Notes under the pieces: model-generated
Database searches by the model: none
Seen by the model: the letters and a program-made list of their open reading frames with translations, nothing else
What the model was told of the DNA's origin: nothing
In this document: positions 7,854-16,365 of the stretch, in pieces
Position numbering within the stretch: position 1 is the stretch's first letter
Layout: each line of letters starts with the position of its first letter
Source: Nocardiopsis terrae
Lineage (GTDB): Bacteria > Actinomycetota > Actinomycetes > Streptosporangiales > Streptosporangiaceae
Direction: 5' to 3'
Assembly: GCF_014651695.1 (NCBI RefSeq)
Contig: NZ_BMXJ01000006.1
Location: 222,441 to 286,440 of the forward strand
Length of the DNA: 64,000 bases
Position numbers and translations under genes: made by a program

Positions 7854-9320
7854 ATGAGTGAGTCCTTCAACCCCGGCGGCGGCTCCAACATCAAGGAGTC
7901 CCTCGCCTCGTGGAGCGACCTCGCCGGTCTGCTGCGCGGCGGCGACCAGGGCGCGATCGTGCCGGTCGTCATCCCGCGCGACAACCGCGGCCTGCGCTGG
8001 ACCGTCCTGGTCTGGTTCGGCCTGTTCGCGATCACCTCCGCGCTGATGATGTCGCTCAACGTCGCGTTCGGCGGCAGTCTGGCCGGCGTGGCCTACGGGG
8101 TCCTGGCGGTGCCGACCCTGATGGTCGGTGTGCTCAGCGTGCTGGCCGCCGGCCTGTGGTGGTGGCGCGGTTCGATCGTGGAGATCGAGGAGGGCACCAC
8201 CGGCATCCTCACCAAGTACGGGGCCTTCGCCAAGAGCATCGGTCCGGGCCGCCACTACCTGTGGCACCCGTGGTCGCGTGTGGACTTCGTGGTGGACACC
8301 CGCACGGAGATCCCCTACACCGCGCCGGTCCTGGCCTGCCCGACACGTGAGAACGTGCCGCTGAAGTCGATCGAGTTCTTCCTGAAGTTCCGGATCGAGG
8401 AGCCGTACCGGTTCGTCACCGTCATCGGTGCGAGCAACTTCGACCTGGTGCTCTCCAGCGCGGTGCAGGACGCCATCCGCCAGCGCAGCCGCATGGTCAA
8501 CACCGAGTCCGCCTACGACCTGCGCGGCTCGAACGTGGAGGACATGCGCAGCCTGCTCAACGCCCAGCTGCACAAGTACGGCGTGACCATCACCGGCTGC
8601 AACATCCCGGACGTGCAGCTGCCCAGCCAGTACCAGCAGCACCTGGCCACCCGGGAGCGGGTCGCCAAGGAGCTGGTCGCCTACGAGCAGGAGTGGGAGC
8701 TCACGCGCAAGCGCCGCATCGACACCCTGCTGATGGACATCGAGCGCTCCAAGAAGACCCGCGACGCCAAGATCGTCGAGGTCAACGCCTCCCTGAACAA
8801 GGCGCGCAAGGACGTCGCGCAGATGCTGGAGGAACAGGAGACCGAGGCCCAGCGGGTGCGGTACGAGATCGAGACGCGCGGTCGGGCCGACCTGGTCGCG
8901 GCCGAGAACGAGGCCAAGGCCCAGCGGCGCCTGGCCACCGCCTACCGCGACAACCGGGCGGTGCTGGAGTACGAGCTGGCCCGTCGCCGCCTGGACGTGG
9001 GCGCGGTGCTGGCCGAGCACGCGCCGCGTCCGGTCGTGGTGCAGACCGAGGGCGGCTCCGGGGACGGTTCGGCGCTGTCCACTCTGTTGACCGCGCAGCT
9101 GCTGCCGCAGGTCATGAACGGCGGGGGCAGCTCCTCCGGCCGTTCGCTGGGAGCTTCGGCGGCCCAGGAGGCCTTCGAGAACGCTCAGGGGTCGGTGGCC
9201 GCGGCCGCCGCCCGTCAGCAGCAGATGGCCGAGGAGTACCAGGGCCAGCAGGACACCGCGATGCGCCAGCAGTTCGAGCGCGGTGAGGGCTACGGCGGCG
9301 GGCAGGGCAGGCGCCGCTGA
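7854..9320 (+). CDS. SPFH/band 7 domain protein, second of a tandem pair
   Basis: 488 residues. Two adjacent membrane stretches (about 42-63 and 75-100) are followed by the SPFH domain starting near residue 104 (EIEEGTTGILTKYGAFAKSI). A long coiled coil follows (about 270-375, EEQETEAQRVRYEIETRGRA), then a Gly/Ser/Gln-rich tail. It is related to, but not a copy of, the preceding protein: the membrane segments are closer to the N-terminus and the tail differs. The start follows the upstream stop with no gap and has gggagg 8 bases before it. A role in membrane domain organisation or stress tolerance is plausible from the family only. Confidence 0.88.
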   Translation: MSESFNPGGGSNIKESLASWSDLAGLLRGGDQGAIVPVVIPRDNRGLRWTVLVWFGLFAITSALMMSLNVAFGGSLAGVAYGVLAVPTLMVGVLSVLAAGLWWWRGSIVEIEEGTTGILTKYGAFAKSIGPGRHYLWHPWSRVDFVVDTRTEIPYTAPVLACPTRENVPLKSIEFFLKFRIEEPYRFVTVIGASNFDLVLSSAVQDAIRQRSRMVNTESAYDLRGSNVEDMRSLLNAQLHKYGVTITGCNIPDVQLPSQYQQHLATRERVAKELVAYEQEWELTRKRRIDTLLMDIERSKKTRDAKIVEVNASLNKARKDVAQMLEEQETEAQRVRYEIETRGRADLVAAENEAKAQRRLATAYRDNRAVLEYELARRRLDVGAVLAEHAPRPVVVQTEGGSGDGSALSTLLTAQLLPQVMNGGGSSSGRSLGASAAQEAFENAQGSVAAAAARQQQMAEEYQGQQDTAMRQQFERGEGYGGGQGRRR

Positions 9321-9368
9321 CCGCTGCCGGTGCTGACCGCGGCCGGTCGCCGCAGGGCCGCGGATGAG

Positions 9369-9409
9369 AGGGCCCCTGCAGTCCGCCTGGTGCGGACCGC
9401 GGGGGCCCT
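9369..9409. terminator. terminator after the SPFH operon
   Basis: Outer arms agggcccc / ggggccct (9369-9376, 9402-9409) and inner arms gtccgc / gcggac (9381-9386, 9392-9397) form a two-part hairpin between converging genes. Confidence 0.7.
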
Positions 9410-9483
9410 GCGCGCGTGGGGGGCGGTCGAGGCCGCGGGTGGTGGTCGCCCGGTCGCCCGGGCCCGGTGGTCGACCTCTGGGG

Positions 9484-9672
9484 TCAGCCGGTGGGGGACA
9501 GGGCCGCGTAACCGGCGATGTCGATCCCGTGCCGGGCCGCGATCTCCACCAGGTCCTCGACCTCCCCGGCCTGGGCGGTGGCGAGGTCGTCGTCACCGAC
9601 GGCGTGGGCGCGGCGCAGCGCGGTGATCGAATCGTGAAGGCGCAGGTGGAGGGTGAGCACGAACTCGCGCAT
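9484..9672 (-). CDS. small helical protein, unknown function
   Basis: 62 residues beginning MREFVLTLHLRLHDSITAL. The predicted pattern is two amphipathic helices: about 5-27, and about 30-50 with EVEDLVEIAARHGIDI. The ATG at 9672 is chosen because gaggag lies 8-10 bases before it; the longer open frame up to 9798 has no ribosome site and an atypical composition. No function can be assigned. Converges on the SPFH operon. Confidence 0.6.
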   Translation of the reverse strand: MREFVLTLHLRLHDSITALRRAHAVGDDDLATAQAGEVEDLVEIAARHGIDIAGYAALSPTG

Positions 9673-9837
9673 GGGGCTTCTCCTCGGGTGGGCGACGCTG
9701 CCTTGGGGGAGAACCTCGAGGGGTGTCTCCCGGGGGATCGCCACCATCTCTACACGTCGAGGGTGAGAGTCACGTTGGAGCGGGACAGCCCCCGGCAAAG
9801 AGCCGGGTAAGAGTCCGTGGCCGGGGCGGAGGGGCGG

Positions 9838-10494
9838 TCAGTGGTCCACCCAGACGTACCAGTCGCCGGACACGTGCTCGTAGATCCGGGAGTCCTGACC
9901 GGGGACGAAGACGCCCACGGGGATCTCCTCGGAGCTGTACGCCAGCCCGGCGGGCTGGAACAGCCCGGCGTCCGCCACCTCGTAGTGGGTGACCCCGTCG
10001 GTCTCCGAGACGCTGCGCAGCGAGTACAGGCCGGTCCACTCCCCGTTGCGCGGGATGGTCGTGGGGTCGGCCACCTCCTCGCGCAGTTCGAGGAGTTGTT
10101 CGGCGGAGGCCTGCACCCGAAGCTGGAGGGGCACGTCGGCGACGGCCAGCCCCAGGGCGGCGAAGGCGATGAGCGGGGCGCTGATCCAGCGCAGCCAGTA
10201 GTGGCGGATCATCGGACGGGCGACGGCGAGCGCGATGCCCAGGCGCAGCGCGCCCATGCCCGCCAGGAGCAGTCCGGCGCCCAGGCCGACGAAGAACGTG
10301 GGCAGGTGCCCGGCGGGCACGCTGTCCTCGAAGAGCAGGACGAGACCGATCACCGAGCAGGCGGGGATGTAGAGCCGACCGGGCGGGCGCGAGGCCCAGC
10401 TGATCAGCCGTTGGCCCAGCGTCGGCTTCTCGGCGATCTCGATCAGCTTGGCCACGGACCCGTCGGGGGTCGGGCCGGAAGCTGAGGCGGACAT
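9838..10494 (-). CDS. multi-pass membrane protein, unknown function
   Basis: 218 residues. Four hydrophobic stretches occur at about 42-56, 65-90 and 100-120, the last possibly split. A C-terminal soluble domain of ~100 residues with alternating hydrophobic residues (THYEVADAGLFQPAGLAYSS, SGDWYVWVDH) probably lies on one face of the membrane. The ATG at 10494 follows gggggaa. It is 73 bases downstream of the DoxX-like gene on the same strand, so the two may be co-transcribed. No family was recognised. Confidence 0.65.
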   Translation of the reverse strand: MSASASGPTPDGSVAKLIEIAEKPTLGQRLISWASRPPGRLYIPACSVIGLVLLFEDSVPAGHLPTFFVGLGAGLLLAGMGALRLGIALAVARPMIRHYWLRWISAPLIAFAALGLAVADVPLQLRVQASAEQLLELREEVADPTTIPRNGEWTGLYSLRSVSETDGVTHYEVADAGLFQPAGLAYSSEEIPVGVFVPGQDSRIYEHVSGDWYVWVDH

Positions 10495-10567
10495 GGCGTT
10501 CCCCCCACCGAATCCTGGTCGTGGCGACGCGGGTCCCGGGGCAGCCGAGGGGCTCGAACGGGCCGCG

Positions 10568-11194
10568 TCACAGTCGATACGGCCGTCGTGGTGCGGCCTG
10601 CCCCACAGGATAGAGCAGTGGCGGGGCGTGTTCGGGGCGCCGGGGCGAAATACCGGGGGCTTTCTCCTGTTCCGCGGATGTTGTCCGGTGGCGGACGGGA
10701 CGGGGCGTCCGGGGCCGGGGCGAGACGATCAGGTAGTCCCACGACCACCGTCCGCCGCCCACCGCCATGAGTACGCAGACCGCTGTGACCAGCGCGGTCG
10801 CCCCCCAGGAGTCGAACGGGGTCAGGTGCGGGGCTCCGGCGGTGAGGCTGCCGGCCACGGCGGCCAGTGCCAGCAGCGGCCCGGTCAGCCATGTGAGCAG
10901 ACCCACTGCGAAGGAGACCGAGAGCGCGACGAGCAGGGCCGGTACGAGGGGTGCCGCGAGTGCGGCGACCGGCATGCCCGCCTCGGTCAGATGCCCGGCC
11001 ACCAGGTCCTCCCTGCCGCGCAGGGCCAGGCCGTACTCCGCGAACACCCAGCCCACACCCACGCGGGTGGCGGCGGAGACGACGTCGTAGAGGCGACCGC
11101 GCGGTACGCGCGGTCTCGCTCCCGGTTCGGGCCGGTGGCGCGGCGGGCGCCGTGTTGGGGTGCGCGGCCGTGTCCTCGGCGTGGTGCGCTGCAT
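10568..11194 (-). CDS. DoxX-like membrane protein
   Basis: 208 residues. An Arg/Pro-rich N-terminus (about 1-35) precedes four membrane helices (about 40-55, 72-100, 103-122 and 130-150), with RVGVGWVFAEYGLALRGRED in the position of the DoxX/DUF4870-like first helix. DoxX family members are small quinone- or redox-linked membrane proteins; substrate unknown. Two ATGs at 11200 and 11194 follow gggagga; the second has the better spacing. A 17-base palindrome lies 57-73 bases upstream. C-terminal ~45 residues are basic and Pro-rich. Confidence 0.6.
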   Translation of the reverse strand: MQRTTPRTRPRTPTRRPPRHRPEPGARPRVPRGRLYDVVSAATRVGVGWVFAEYGLALRGREDLVAGHLTEAGMPVAALAAPLVPALLVALSVSFAVGLLTWLTGPLLALAAVAGSLTAGAPHLTPFDSWGATALVTAVCVLMAVGGGRWSWDYLIVSPRPRTPRPVRHRTTSAEQEKAPGISPRRPEHAPPLLYPVGQAAPRRPYRL

Positions 11195-11250
11195 GTCCAT
11201 TCCTCCCGGGCGGCCAGGCACGGCGGTTCCGACAAGCGGAAACTACCGAA

Positions 11251-11267
11251 AGTCATGGGTCATGACT
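11251..11267. promoter_or_regulatory. palindromic operator candidate before the DoxX-like gene
   Basis: agtcatgggtcatgact has perfect 7-base arms around ggt. It lies 57-73 bases before the DoxX-like start and also within 130 bases of rnhB. The form suits a MarR- or TetR-type dimer; no such regulator is encoded next to it. Confidence 0.4.
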
Positions 11268-11367
11268 GCTTGTCACTGTCGGTGAGTCGCGCAAAACCCG
11301 CCGGATCGGCTCCGGAGTCCTCGGGGCCGACCCCTCGGAGCGGGCCCGGGAGGTCACCGGACAGTCC

Positions 11368-11373
11368 TAGGGT
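11368..11373 (+). promoter_or_regulatory. -10 element of leaderless rnhB
   Basis: TAGGGT with 6 bases between it and the GTG start, so the transcript would begin at the start codon. Confidence 0.5.
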
Positions 11374-11379
11374 TGGGAT

Positions 11380-12111
11380 GTGCCGACGACGACTTCACAG
11401 ACGATCCCATCGAAGAACGGCCCCGACCGCGTGAGCGGGCCGCAGCCCGCACCGACCTTCGAGGTCGAGGACGAACTCCGGGCGGCGGGCGCACGCGTGG
11501 TCGCCGGGGTGGACGAGGTGGGCCGGGGGGCCTGGGCCGGGCCGCTCCTGGTCTGCGCCGCGATCCCCGGCCGCGGCGCACCGCCCGCCGGGCTCACCGA
11601 CTCCAAGCGCCTGACCCCCAAACGGCGCCGCGAGCTCGCCGTGCTGGTCGAACCCTGGGTCGCCGACCACGCCTTCGGCTGGTCCGAGGCGGCCGAGATC
11701 GACGAAGTCGGTATGACCGAGGCCCTGCACCGGGCCGCCCGTCGGGCCCTGGACGCGCTGGAGCCCCGTCCGGAGGCGGTCATCCTCGACGGCCGACACG
11801 ACTTCATCGGCCGCCCCTGGAACGTGCGCACCCAGGTCAAGGGTGACCTGACCTGTGTGAGTGTGGCCGCGGCGGCGATCCTGGCCAAGGTGCGCCGCGA
11901 CGCCCTCATGGCCGAGCTCGCCGAGGCGCACCCCGGCTACGGGTTCGAGAGGGCCGCGGGCTACCCCTCGCCGACGCACCGCGCCACCCTGGCCGAGGCC
12001 GGGCCCACCCCACAGCACCGGATGAGCTGGGCCTACCTCGACGACCTGCCCCGATGGAGGCATCTGCGCAGGGTCCGCCCCGCACCCGGAGGCCAGATCC
12101 CGCTGCTGTGA
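11380..12111 (+). CDS. rnhB: ribonuclease HII
   Basis: 243 residues; cleaves RNA in RNA-DNA hybrids. The catalytic core is recognisable: [14 protein letters not shown] (the paired Asp-Glu of RNase HII, about residues 41-54), LTDSKRL (about 71-77), VILDGRHDF (carboxylate at about 137) and [12 protein letters not shown] (about 167-178). The N-terminal ~30 residues are poorly conserved. The GTG at 11380 is supported by a leaderless-type -10 six bases upstream rather than by a ribosome site. Confidence 0.95.
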   Translation: MPTTTSQTIPSKNGPDRVSGPQPAPTFEVEDELRAAGARVVAGVDEVGRGAWAGPLLVCAAIPGRGAPPAGLTDSKRLTPKRRRELAVLVEPWVADHAFGWSEAAEIDEVGMTEALHRAARRALDALEPRPEAVILDGRHDFIGRPWNVRTQVKGDLTCVSVAAAAILAKVRRDALMAELAEAHPGYGFERAAGYPSPTHRATLAEAGPTPQHRMSWAYLDDLPRWRHLRRVRPAPGGQIPLL

Positions 12112-12278
12112 ACCGGGGCGGCCCGCGACACGCCGCCCCGCACTGGACATCCGGCCCCGCTTGGGGCAAGGCTGTTCCTTGTCCACGGCCGCGTCCCGGG
12201 TTCCGGTCCCCTCCGGCCCCGTCCGACCTCCTCCGGCCCCGGGCCGACCACGTGACCCCCACGCAGGAAGGTGCATGG

Positions 12279-14744
12279 ATGACGCGCGAGATGCGTTCCA
12301 CCGCCGCCGCGCAGCCGGAACGCGCCTCGGGGGTGGACCGCCTGCGCGCCGTCTACCGCGGGGTCCCCCTCGGCAGGCGTCTGGTGGCCGCCCTGGTCGT
12401 GCTCACGGTGGTCGCCGTCGTCGCCTTCGTGCTGAGCCTTCCCGTGCTCACCGTGCTGGTCGGCACCCTCCTGCTGCTGGCGGCCTTCTCGGCGCTGATG
12501 CGCTCGCTCGACGCCCTCCTCACCGTGCTGGTGTCGGTCGTGTGGCTGCTCATCGCCGTCCCCCTCTTCCAGATCCCCCTGCTCGGGGAGCCGGTCGTCC
12601 TGCTGGTCCTGCCCCTGCCCCCGCTCGTGGTGCTGGCGGCGAGCCGGGCCCGGGAGTTCCCCGCCTGGCACACCGCCCTGCTCTCGCTGACGGCGGGACT
12701 CATCGCCGGGTTCTCCGTCGCCCTGCTCGGGATGGTCGTCGAGCCCGTCCCGGCCGGGGCCGGGATCGCAGCCCTCTACGTCGCCGCCGGCGCCTGCCTG
12801 CTGTGGCGTCTGGCCGCCTCCGGCCAGGTGGCCAGGGAGAGCCGGGACAACGACGAGAAGAGGCGGAACAGCGCCTCCGGACCCCGTCCCGGGCAGGAGG
12901 GCGGCCCCGGTCAGGAGGGCGGGCCCCGCCCCCAGCGCGGCCGTGCCTCCCAGGCGCCCCGCCGGGGTGAGTCGGCCGGGGACGGAACCGGTGACGAGGA
13001 GGAGCCCGTCCCCGTCGACCAGGCCCTGGCCGAGCTGGAGAACATGATCGGACTCGACCCGGTCAAGCAGCAGGTCCGCGGGATCGCCGCCTCCATCGAA
13101 GCCGCCCGGCTGCGCGCCGACGCCGGTCTCTCCGTCGAACGCCCCCTGCGCCACCTGGTCTTCTCCGGGCCGCCCGGCACCGGCAAGACCAGTGTCGCCC
13201 GCACACTCGCCACGATCTTCCACTCCTTCGGCCTCCTGCCCACGTCCCGGGTGGTGGAGGCCCAGCGCGCCGACCTCGTGGGCGAGTACCTGGGCGCCAC
13301 CGCCATCAAGACCAACGAGCTCATCGACGGAGCCCTGGGCGGGGTGCTGTTCGTCGACGAGGCGTACTCGCTGGTCAACGAGGGCGACGGCCAGGCGGAC
13401 CGGTTCGGTAACGAGGCGGTCCAGACCCTGCTCAAACGGGCCGAGGACGACCGCGGCCAGCTGGTGATCGTGCTGGCCGGATACGAGAAGGAAATGGACG
13501 CCTTCCTGGCCTCCAACCCCGGTCTGGCCTCCCGTTTCGCCACCCGTATCAGCTTCCCCAGCTACTCCTCCGCCGAGCTGTTCCGGATCGCCGAGGCGCT
13601 CGTCGCCCAGCGCGGGGACTTCCTCGACCCGGACGCGGCGCGCACCCTCCGGCGCAGGTTCGACCAGACCGTCCAGCGCGAGGCCGTGGACGAACTCGGC
13701 AACGGCCGTTTCGCCCGCTCCGTCGTCGAGAAGGCCTCCCAGGCCCGCGACGTCCGTGTGGTCACCTCCGGGGCGGGCGGGGACGAACCGGCGCTCCGGC
13801 CCAGTGCGGACGACCTCGTCACGGTATGCGCCGCCGACGTCGAAACCGCCTACACCGAACTCACCTCCCGCCTGCCCGGTTTCGGGGAGTCACCGGGCCT
13901 GGAGGAGGCGATGGCCGAACTCGACGGCATGATCGGTCTGGAACCCGTCAAGGAACAGGTGCGCTCCCTGGTCGCCCAACTGCGGGTGGCCCGGCTGCGC
14001 GAGGAGCAGGGACTGCCGCACCAGCCGCCGATGCGCCACTTCGTCTTCACGGGCCCGCCCGGTACCGGCAAGACCACGGTCGCCCGCGTGCTCGGGCGCG
14101 TCTTCTCCGCCCTGGGCATGCTGGGCCGCGCCGAGGTGGTGGAGGCCCAGCGCGCCGACCTGGTAGGCGAGCACCTCGGCGCGACCGCCGTCAAGACCAA
14201 CCGGCTGATCGACCGCGCCCTGGGCGGGGTGCTGTTCGTCGACGAGGCCTACTCCCTGGTCAACCCGGGGTACAGCGGCGGCGACGCGTTCGGTGCCGAA
14301 GCCATCCAGACCCTGCTCAAACGGGCCGAGGACGACCGGGACAGGCTGGTGGTGGTCCTGGCGGGCTACACCGACGAGATGGACCGCTTCCTGGCCTCGA
14401 ACGCCGGGCTGTCCTCCCGCTTCAACGTGCGGGTGCGGTTCCCCTCCTACAGCCCGGGCGAACTGTCCGAGATCGCGGACACGGTGGCGGCCCGCACCGG
14501 GGACGCCTTCGACGACACCGCGCGCCAGGACCTGCACAGCATCTTCACCCACGTGTGCGGGACCGGGTGGATCGACGAACTGGGCAACGGCCGCTTCGCC
14601 CGCTCCCTCTACGAGGGGGCCTGCTCCCATCGCGACCTGAGGGTCTCCCAGGAGGTGGGGGAGGCGGCCACCGCCACCGATCTGACCGTCATCACCAGCG
14701 AGGACGTGCGAAAGGCGTACGCCGAAGCCACCCAGCAGAGCTAG
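12279..14744 (+). CDS. membrane protein with two tandem AAA+ (CbxX/SpoVK-type) ATPase domains
   Basis: 821 residues. An N-terminal membrane domain (about 25-190) with five or six hydrophobic helices leads to a charged linker (about 195-255). AAA+ module 1 follows, with Walker A GPPGTGKT near 297 and Walker B GGVLFVDEAYSLV near 354. AAA+ module 2 has Walker A near 591 and Walker B near 650. Both have FVFTGPPGTGKT-like cores and NGRFAR sensor/arginine motifs, so both look active. The two modules arose by duplication: stretches around the Walker B are nearly identical at DNA level. CbxX/EccA relatives remodel protein complexes; joining two of them to a membrane domain is unusual. The ATG at 12279 follows aggaagg. 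Confidence 0.88.
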   Translation: MTREMRSTAAAQPERASGVDRLRAVYRGVPLGRRLVAALVVLTVVAVVAFVLSLPVLTVLVGTLLLLAAFSALMRSLDALLTVLVSVVWLLIAVPLFQIPLLGEPVVLLVLPLPPLVVLAASRAREFPAWHTALLSLTAGLIAGFSVALLGMVVEPVPAGAGIAALYVAAGACLLWRLAASGQVARESRDNDEKRRNSASGPRPGQEGGPGQEGGPRPQRGRASQAPRRGESAGDGTGDEEEPVPVDQALAELENMIGLDPVKQQVRGIAASIEAARLRADAGLSVERPLRHLVFSGPPGTGKTSVARTLATIFHSFGLLPTSRVVEAQRADLVGEYLGATAIKTNELIDGALGGVLFVDEAYSLVNEGDGQADRFGNEAVQTLLKRAEDDRGQLVIVLAGYEKEMDAFLASNPGLASRFATRISFPSYSSAELFRIAEALVAQRGDFLDPDAARTLRRRFDQTVQREAVDELGNGRFARSVVEKASQARDVRVVTSGAGGDEPALRPSADDLVTVCAADVETAYTELTSRLPGFGESPGLEEAMAELDGMIGLEPVKEQVRSLVAQLRVARLREEQGLPHQPPMRHFVFTGPPGTGKTTVARVLGRVFSALGMLGRAEVVEAQRADLVGEHLGATAVKTNRLIDRALGGVLFVDEAYSLVNPGYSGGDAFGAEAIQTLLKRAEDDRDRLVVVLAGYTDEMDRFLASNAGLSSRFNVRVRFPSYSPGELSEIADTVAARTGDAFDDTARQDLHSIFTHVCGTGWIDELGNGRFARSLYEGACSHRDLRVSQEVGEAATATDLTVITSEDVRKAYAEATQQS

Positions 14745-14766
14745 GATCCCCCGCCTCCCGTGCTGC

Positions 14767-14772
14767 TACTGT
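14767..14772 (+). promoter_or_regulatory. -10 element of a leaderless gene
   Basis: TACTGT ends 7 bases before the ATG at 14780; no ribosome site precedes the gene. Confidence 0.45.
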
Positions 14773-14779
14773 CCGGTAT

Positions 14780-15514
14780 ATGACCGCTTCACCCTCATCC
14801 AACGAGTCCCCCGTCACGCAGGCGCTGATCCTCGCTGGTGGACAGGCCACCCGGTTGCGGCCCTACACCGACACCCGCCCCAAGGCGATGGTGGAGGTGG
14901 CCGGGCGTCCCATCATCGACTACCAGCTGGAGTGGCTGGCCTCGCACGGAGTCGAGCAGGTCGTCGTCTCCTGCGGTTACAAGGCCGAGGTCCTGCGCGA
15001 ACACCTCGAAGCGCGTCAGGGCGGCCCCGAGATCACGCTGCTGGTCGAGGACGAACCGCTGGGCCGCGGCGGTGCCCTGCGCTACGCCGCCACCGGGCTG
15101 CGCGACCCCCGAGCCCCCTACTTCGCACTCAACGGCGACGTTCTCACCTGGTTCTCCCTGAAGGAGCTGACCGAGCACCACCGGGCCAAGGGCGGCCTCG
15201 GCACCCTGGCCCTGTCCCAGTTCCGCACCACCTGGGGCATCGTCGACGTCGACGGCGACGACCGGATCGAGGGCTTCACGCAGAGCCCCCTGCTGCCGGT
15301 GTGGATCAACGCGGGCGTCTACCTGTTCGAGCCGGGCCTGACCCCGCTCCTGCCGGCCCGGGGCGACCACGAGTCCTCGACCTTCCCCGAGCTGGCCAAG
15401 GAGGGGAAGCTGTCCGCCTACCGCATCGAGGGGTTCTGGCGCGGGGTCGACACCGCCAAGGACGTCAAGGAGGCGGGAGCCGAGATCGAGGCCATCCGGG
15501 AGGCCTCCGGCTGA
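14780..15514 (+). CDS. sugar-phosphate nucleotidyltransferase (NDP-sugar pyrophosphorylase family)
   Basis: 244 residues of one Rossmann-like nucleotidyltransferase domain. The NTP-binding signature ALILAGGQATRLRPYTDTRP is at about residues 14-33, PKAMVEVAGRPIIDYQ follows, and FALNGDVL near 115 carries the metal-binding Asp. It lacks the left-handed beta-helix of GlmU, so it resembles mannose-1-phosphate guanylyltransferase or glucose-1-phosphate thymidylyltransferase-like enzymes. The sugar cannot be told from sequence. Start chosen from the leaderless -10. Lies between the AAA+ gene and a phosphatase in the same direction. Confidence 0.85.
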   Translation: MTASPSSNESPVTQALILAGGQATRLRPYTDTRPKAMVEVAGRPIIDYQLEWLASHGVEQVVVSCGYKAEVLREHLEARQGGPEITLLVEDEPLGRGGALRYAATGLRDPRAPYFALNGDVLTWFSLKELTEHHRAKGGLGTLALSQFRTTWGIVDVDGDDRIEGFTQSPLLPVWINAGVYLFEPGLTPLLPARGDHESSTFPELAKEGKLSAYRIEGFWRGVDTAKDVKEAGAEIEAIREASG

Positions 15515-15565
15515 GTGTTCACCCGGAGGCCGGACCGGGTGGTGACGGGGTACCGGGGCGGTGGG

Positions 15566-15571
15566 TATCGT
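15566..15571 (+). promoter_or_regulatory. -10 element of a leaderless gene
   Basis: TATCGT with 7 bases to the GTG at 15579. Confidence 0.4.
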
Positions 15572-15578
15572 CGCCGTC

Positions 15579-16358
15579 GTGACGAATGACGGCTTCCTCC
15601 TCCCCAGTGCCCCCAACTTCCGCGACCTCGGCGGCCACCGCACGAGGGAAGGCCGCACCGTGCGCGACGGCCTCCTCTACCGGTCCGACGCCCTGCACAG
15701 CATCTCCGAGCAGGACCGTGCCGCCTACGACGGCTTCGGTATCCGCCAGTTGATCGACCTGCGCACCCACCACGAGCGGGACCGCCTCCCCGACCTGGTC
15801 CCCGAGGGCGCGGAGTACGCCGCGGTCGGGGTGCAGAACGCCGAGGCGCCCGGGGCCAACTTCGTCGACCTGCTCGCCGACCGGGAGCGGGCCCGCAAGG
15901 CGTTCGGGAACGGCGCCGCCGAGCGTTTCATGTTCGGCGTCTACCGTGATCTGGTCACCGAGGACGAGGCCCTGGACGGCTACCGCGACCTGGTCGAACG
16001 CGCCGCCAAGGGCCCGACCGCCCTGGTCTTCCACTGCAGCGCGGGCAAGGACCGCACCGGCTGGGGCGCGGCGCTGCTGCTCACCCTGCTCGGTGTGGAC
16101 CGCGGGGCCGTCACCGCGGACTACCTCACCAGCAACGAGCGCCAGGCCAACACCGACCACTGGATGCGTCAGCTGTCCCGGCACAGCGGCCTGCCCTGGG
16201 AGGACGTCGAGCCGATGACCCGGGTCCGCGCCGAGTACCTCGACAGCGCCTTCGGCCACGTGGACGAGGTGTACGGGTCGTTCGACAACTACGTGGTCGA
16301 CGGCCTGAAGCTCTCCGGCGGGACCCTGGAGAGCCTCCGCGAGCGACTGCTCGTGTGA
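15579..16358 (+). CDS. tyrosine-protein phosphatase (PTP/DSP family)
   Basis: 259 residues. The phosphatase signature HCSAGKDRTGWG (CX5R) is at about residues 150-161, and the N-terminal APNFRDLGGHR and LLYRSD motifs are those of bacterial Y-phosphatase-3/lipid-like tyrosine phosphatases of the MptpB group. The Lys after Gly in the P-loop (AGKDR) is the feature that allows phosphoinositide as well as phosphotyrosine hydrolysis in relatives; specificity is not known here. GTG start at 15579; the frame is open to 15561. It converges on the gene at 16366 with only 7 bases between stops. Confidence 0.9.
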   Translation: MTNDGFLLPSAPNFRDLGGHRTREGRTVRDGLLYRSDALHSISEQDRAAYDGFGIRQLIDLRTHHERDRLPDLVPEGAEYAAVGVQNAEAPGANFVDLLADRERARKAFGNGAAERFMFGVYRDLVTEDEALDGYRDLVERAAKGPTALVFHCSAGKDRTGWGAALLLTLLGVDRGAVTADYLTSNERQANTDHWMRQLSRHSGLPWEDVEPMTRVRAEYLDSAFGHVDEVYGSFDNYVVDGLKLSGGTLESLRERLLV

Positions 16359-16365
16359 CCTTCGC

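Noticed and set aside
5988..9596. 1202-residue open frame on the minus strand
   Set aside because: Antisense to the SPFH genes; biased His/Gln/Val/Asp composition typical of a GC-rich shadow frame and no domain.
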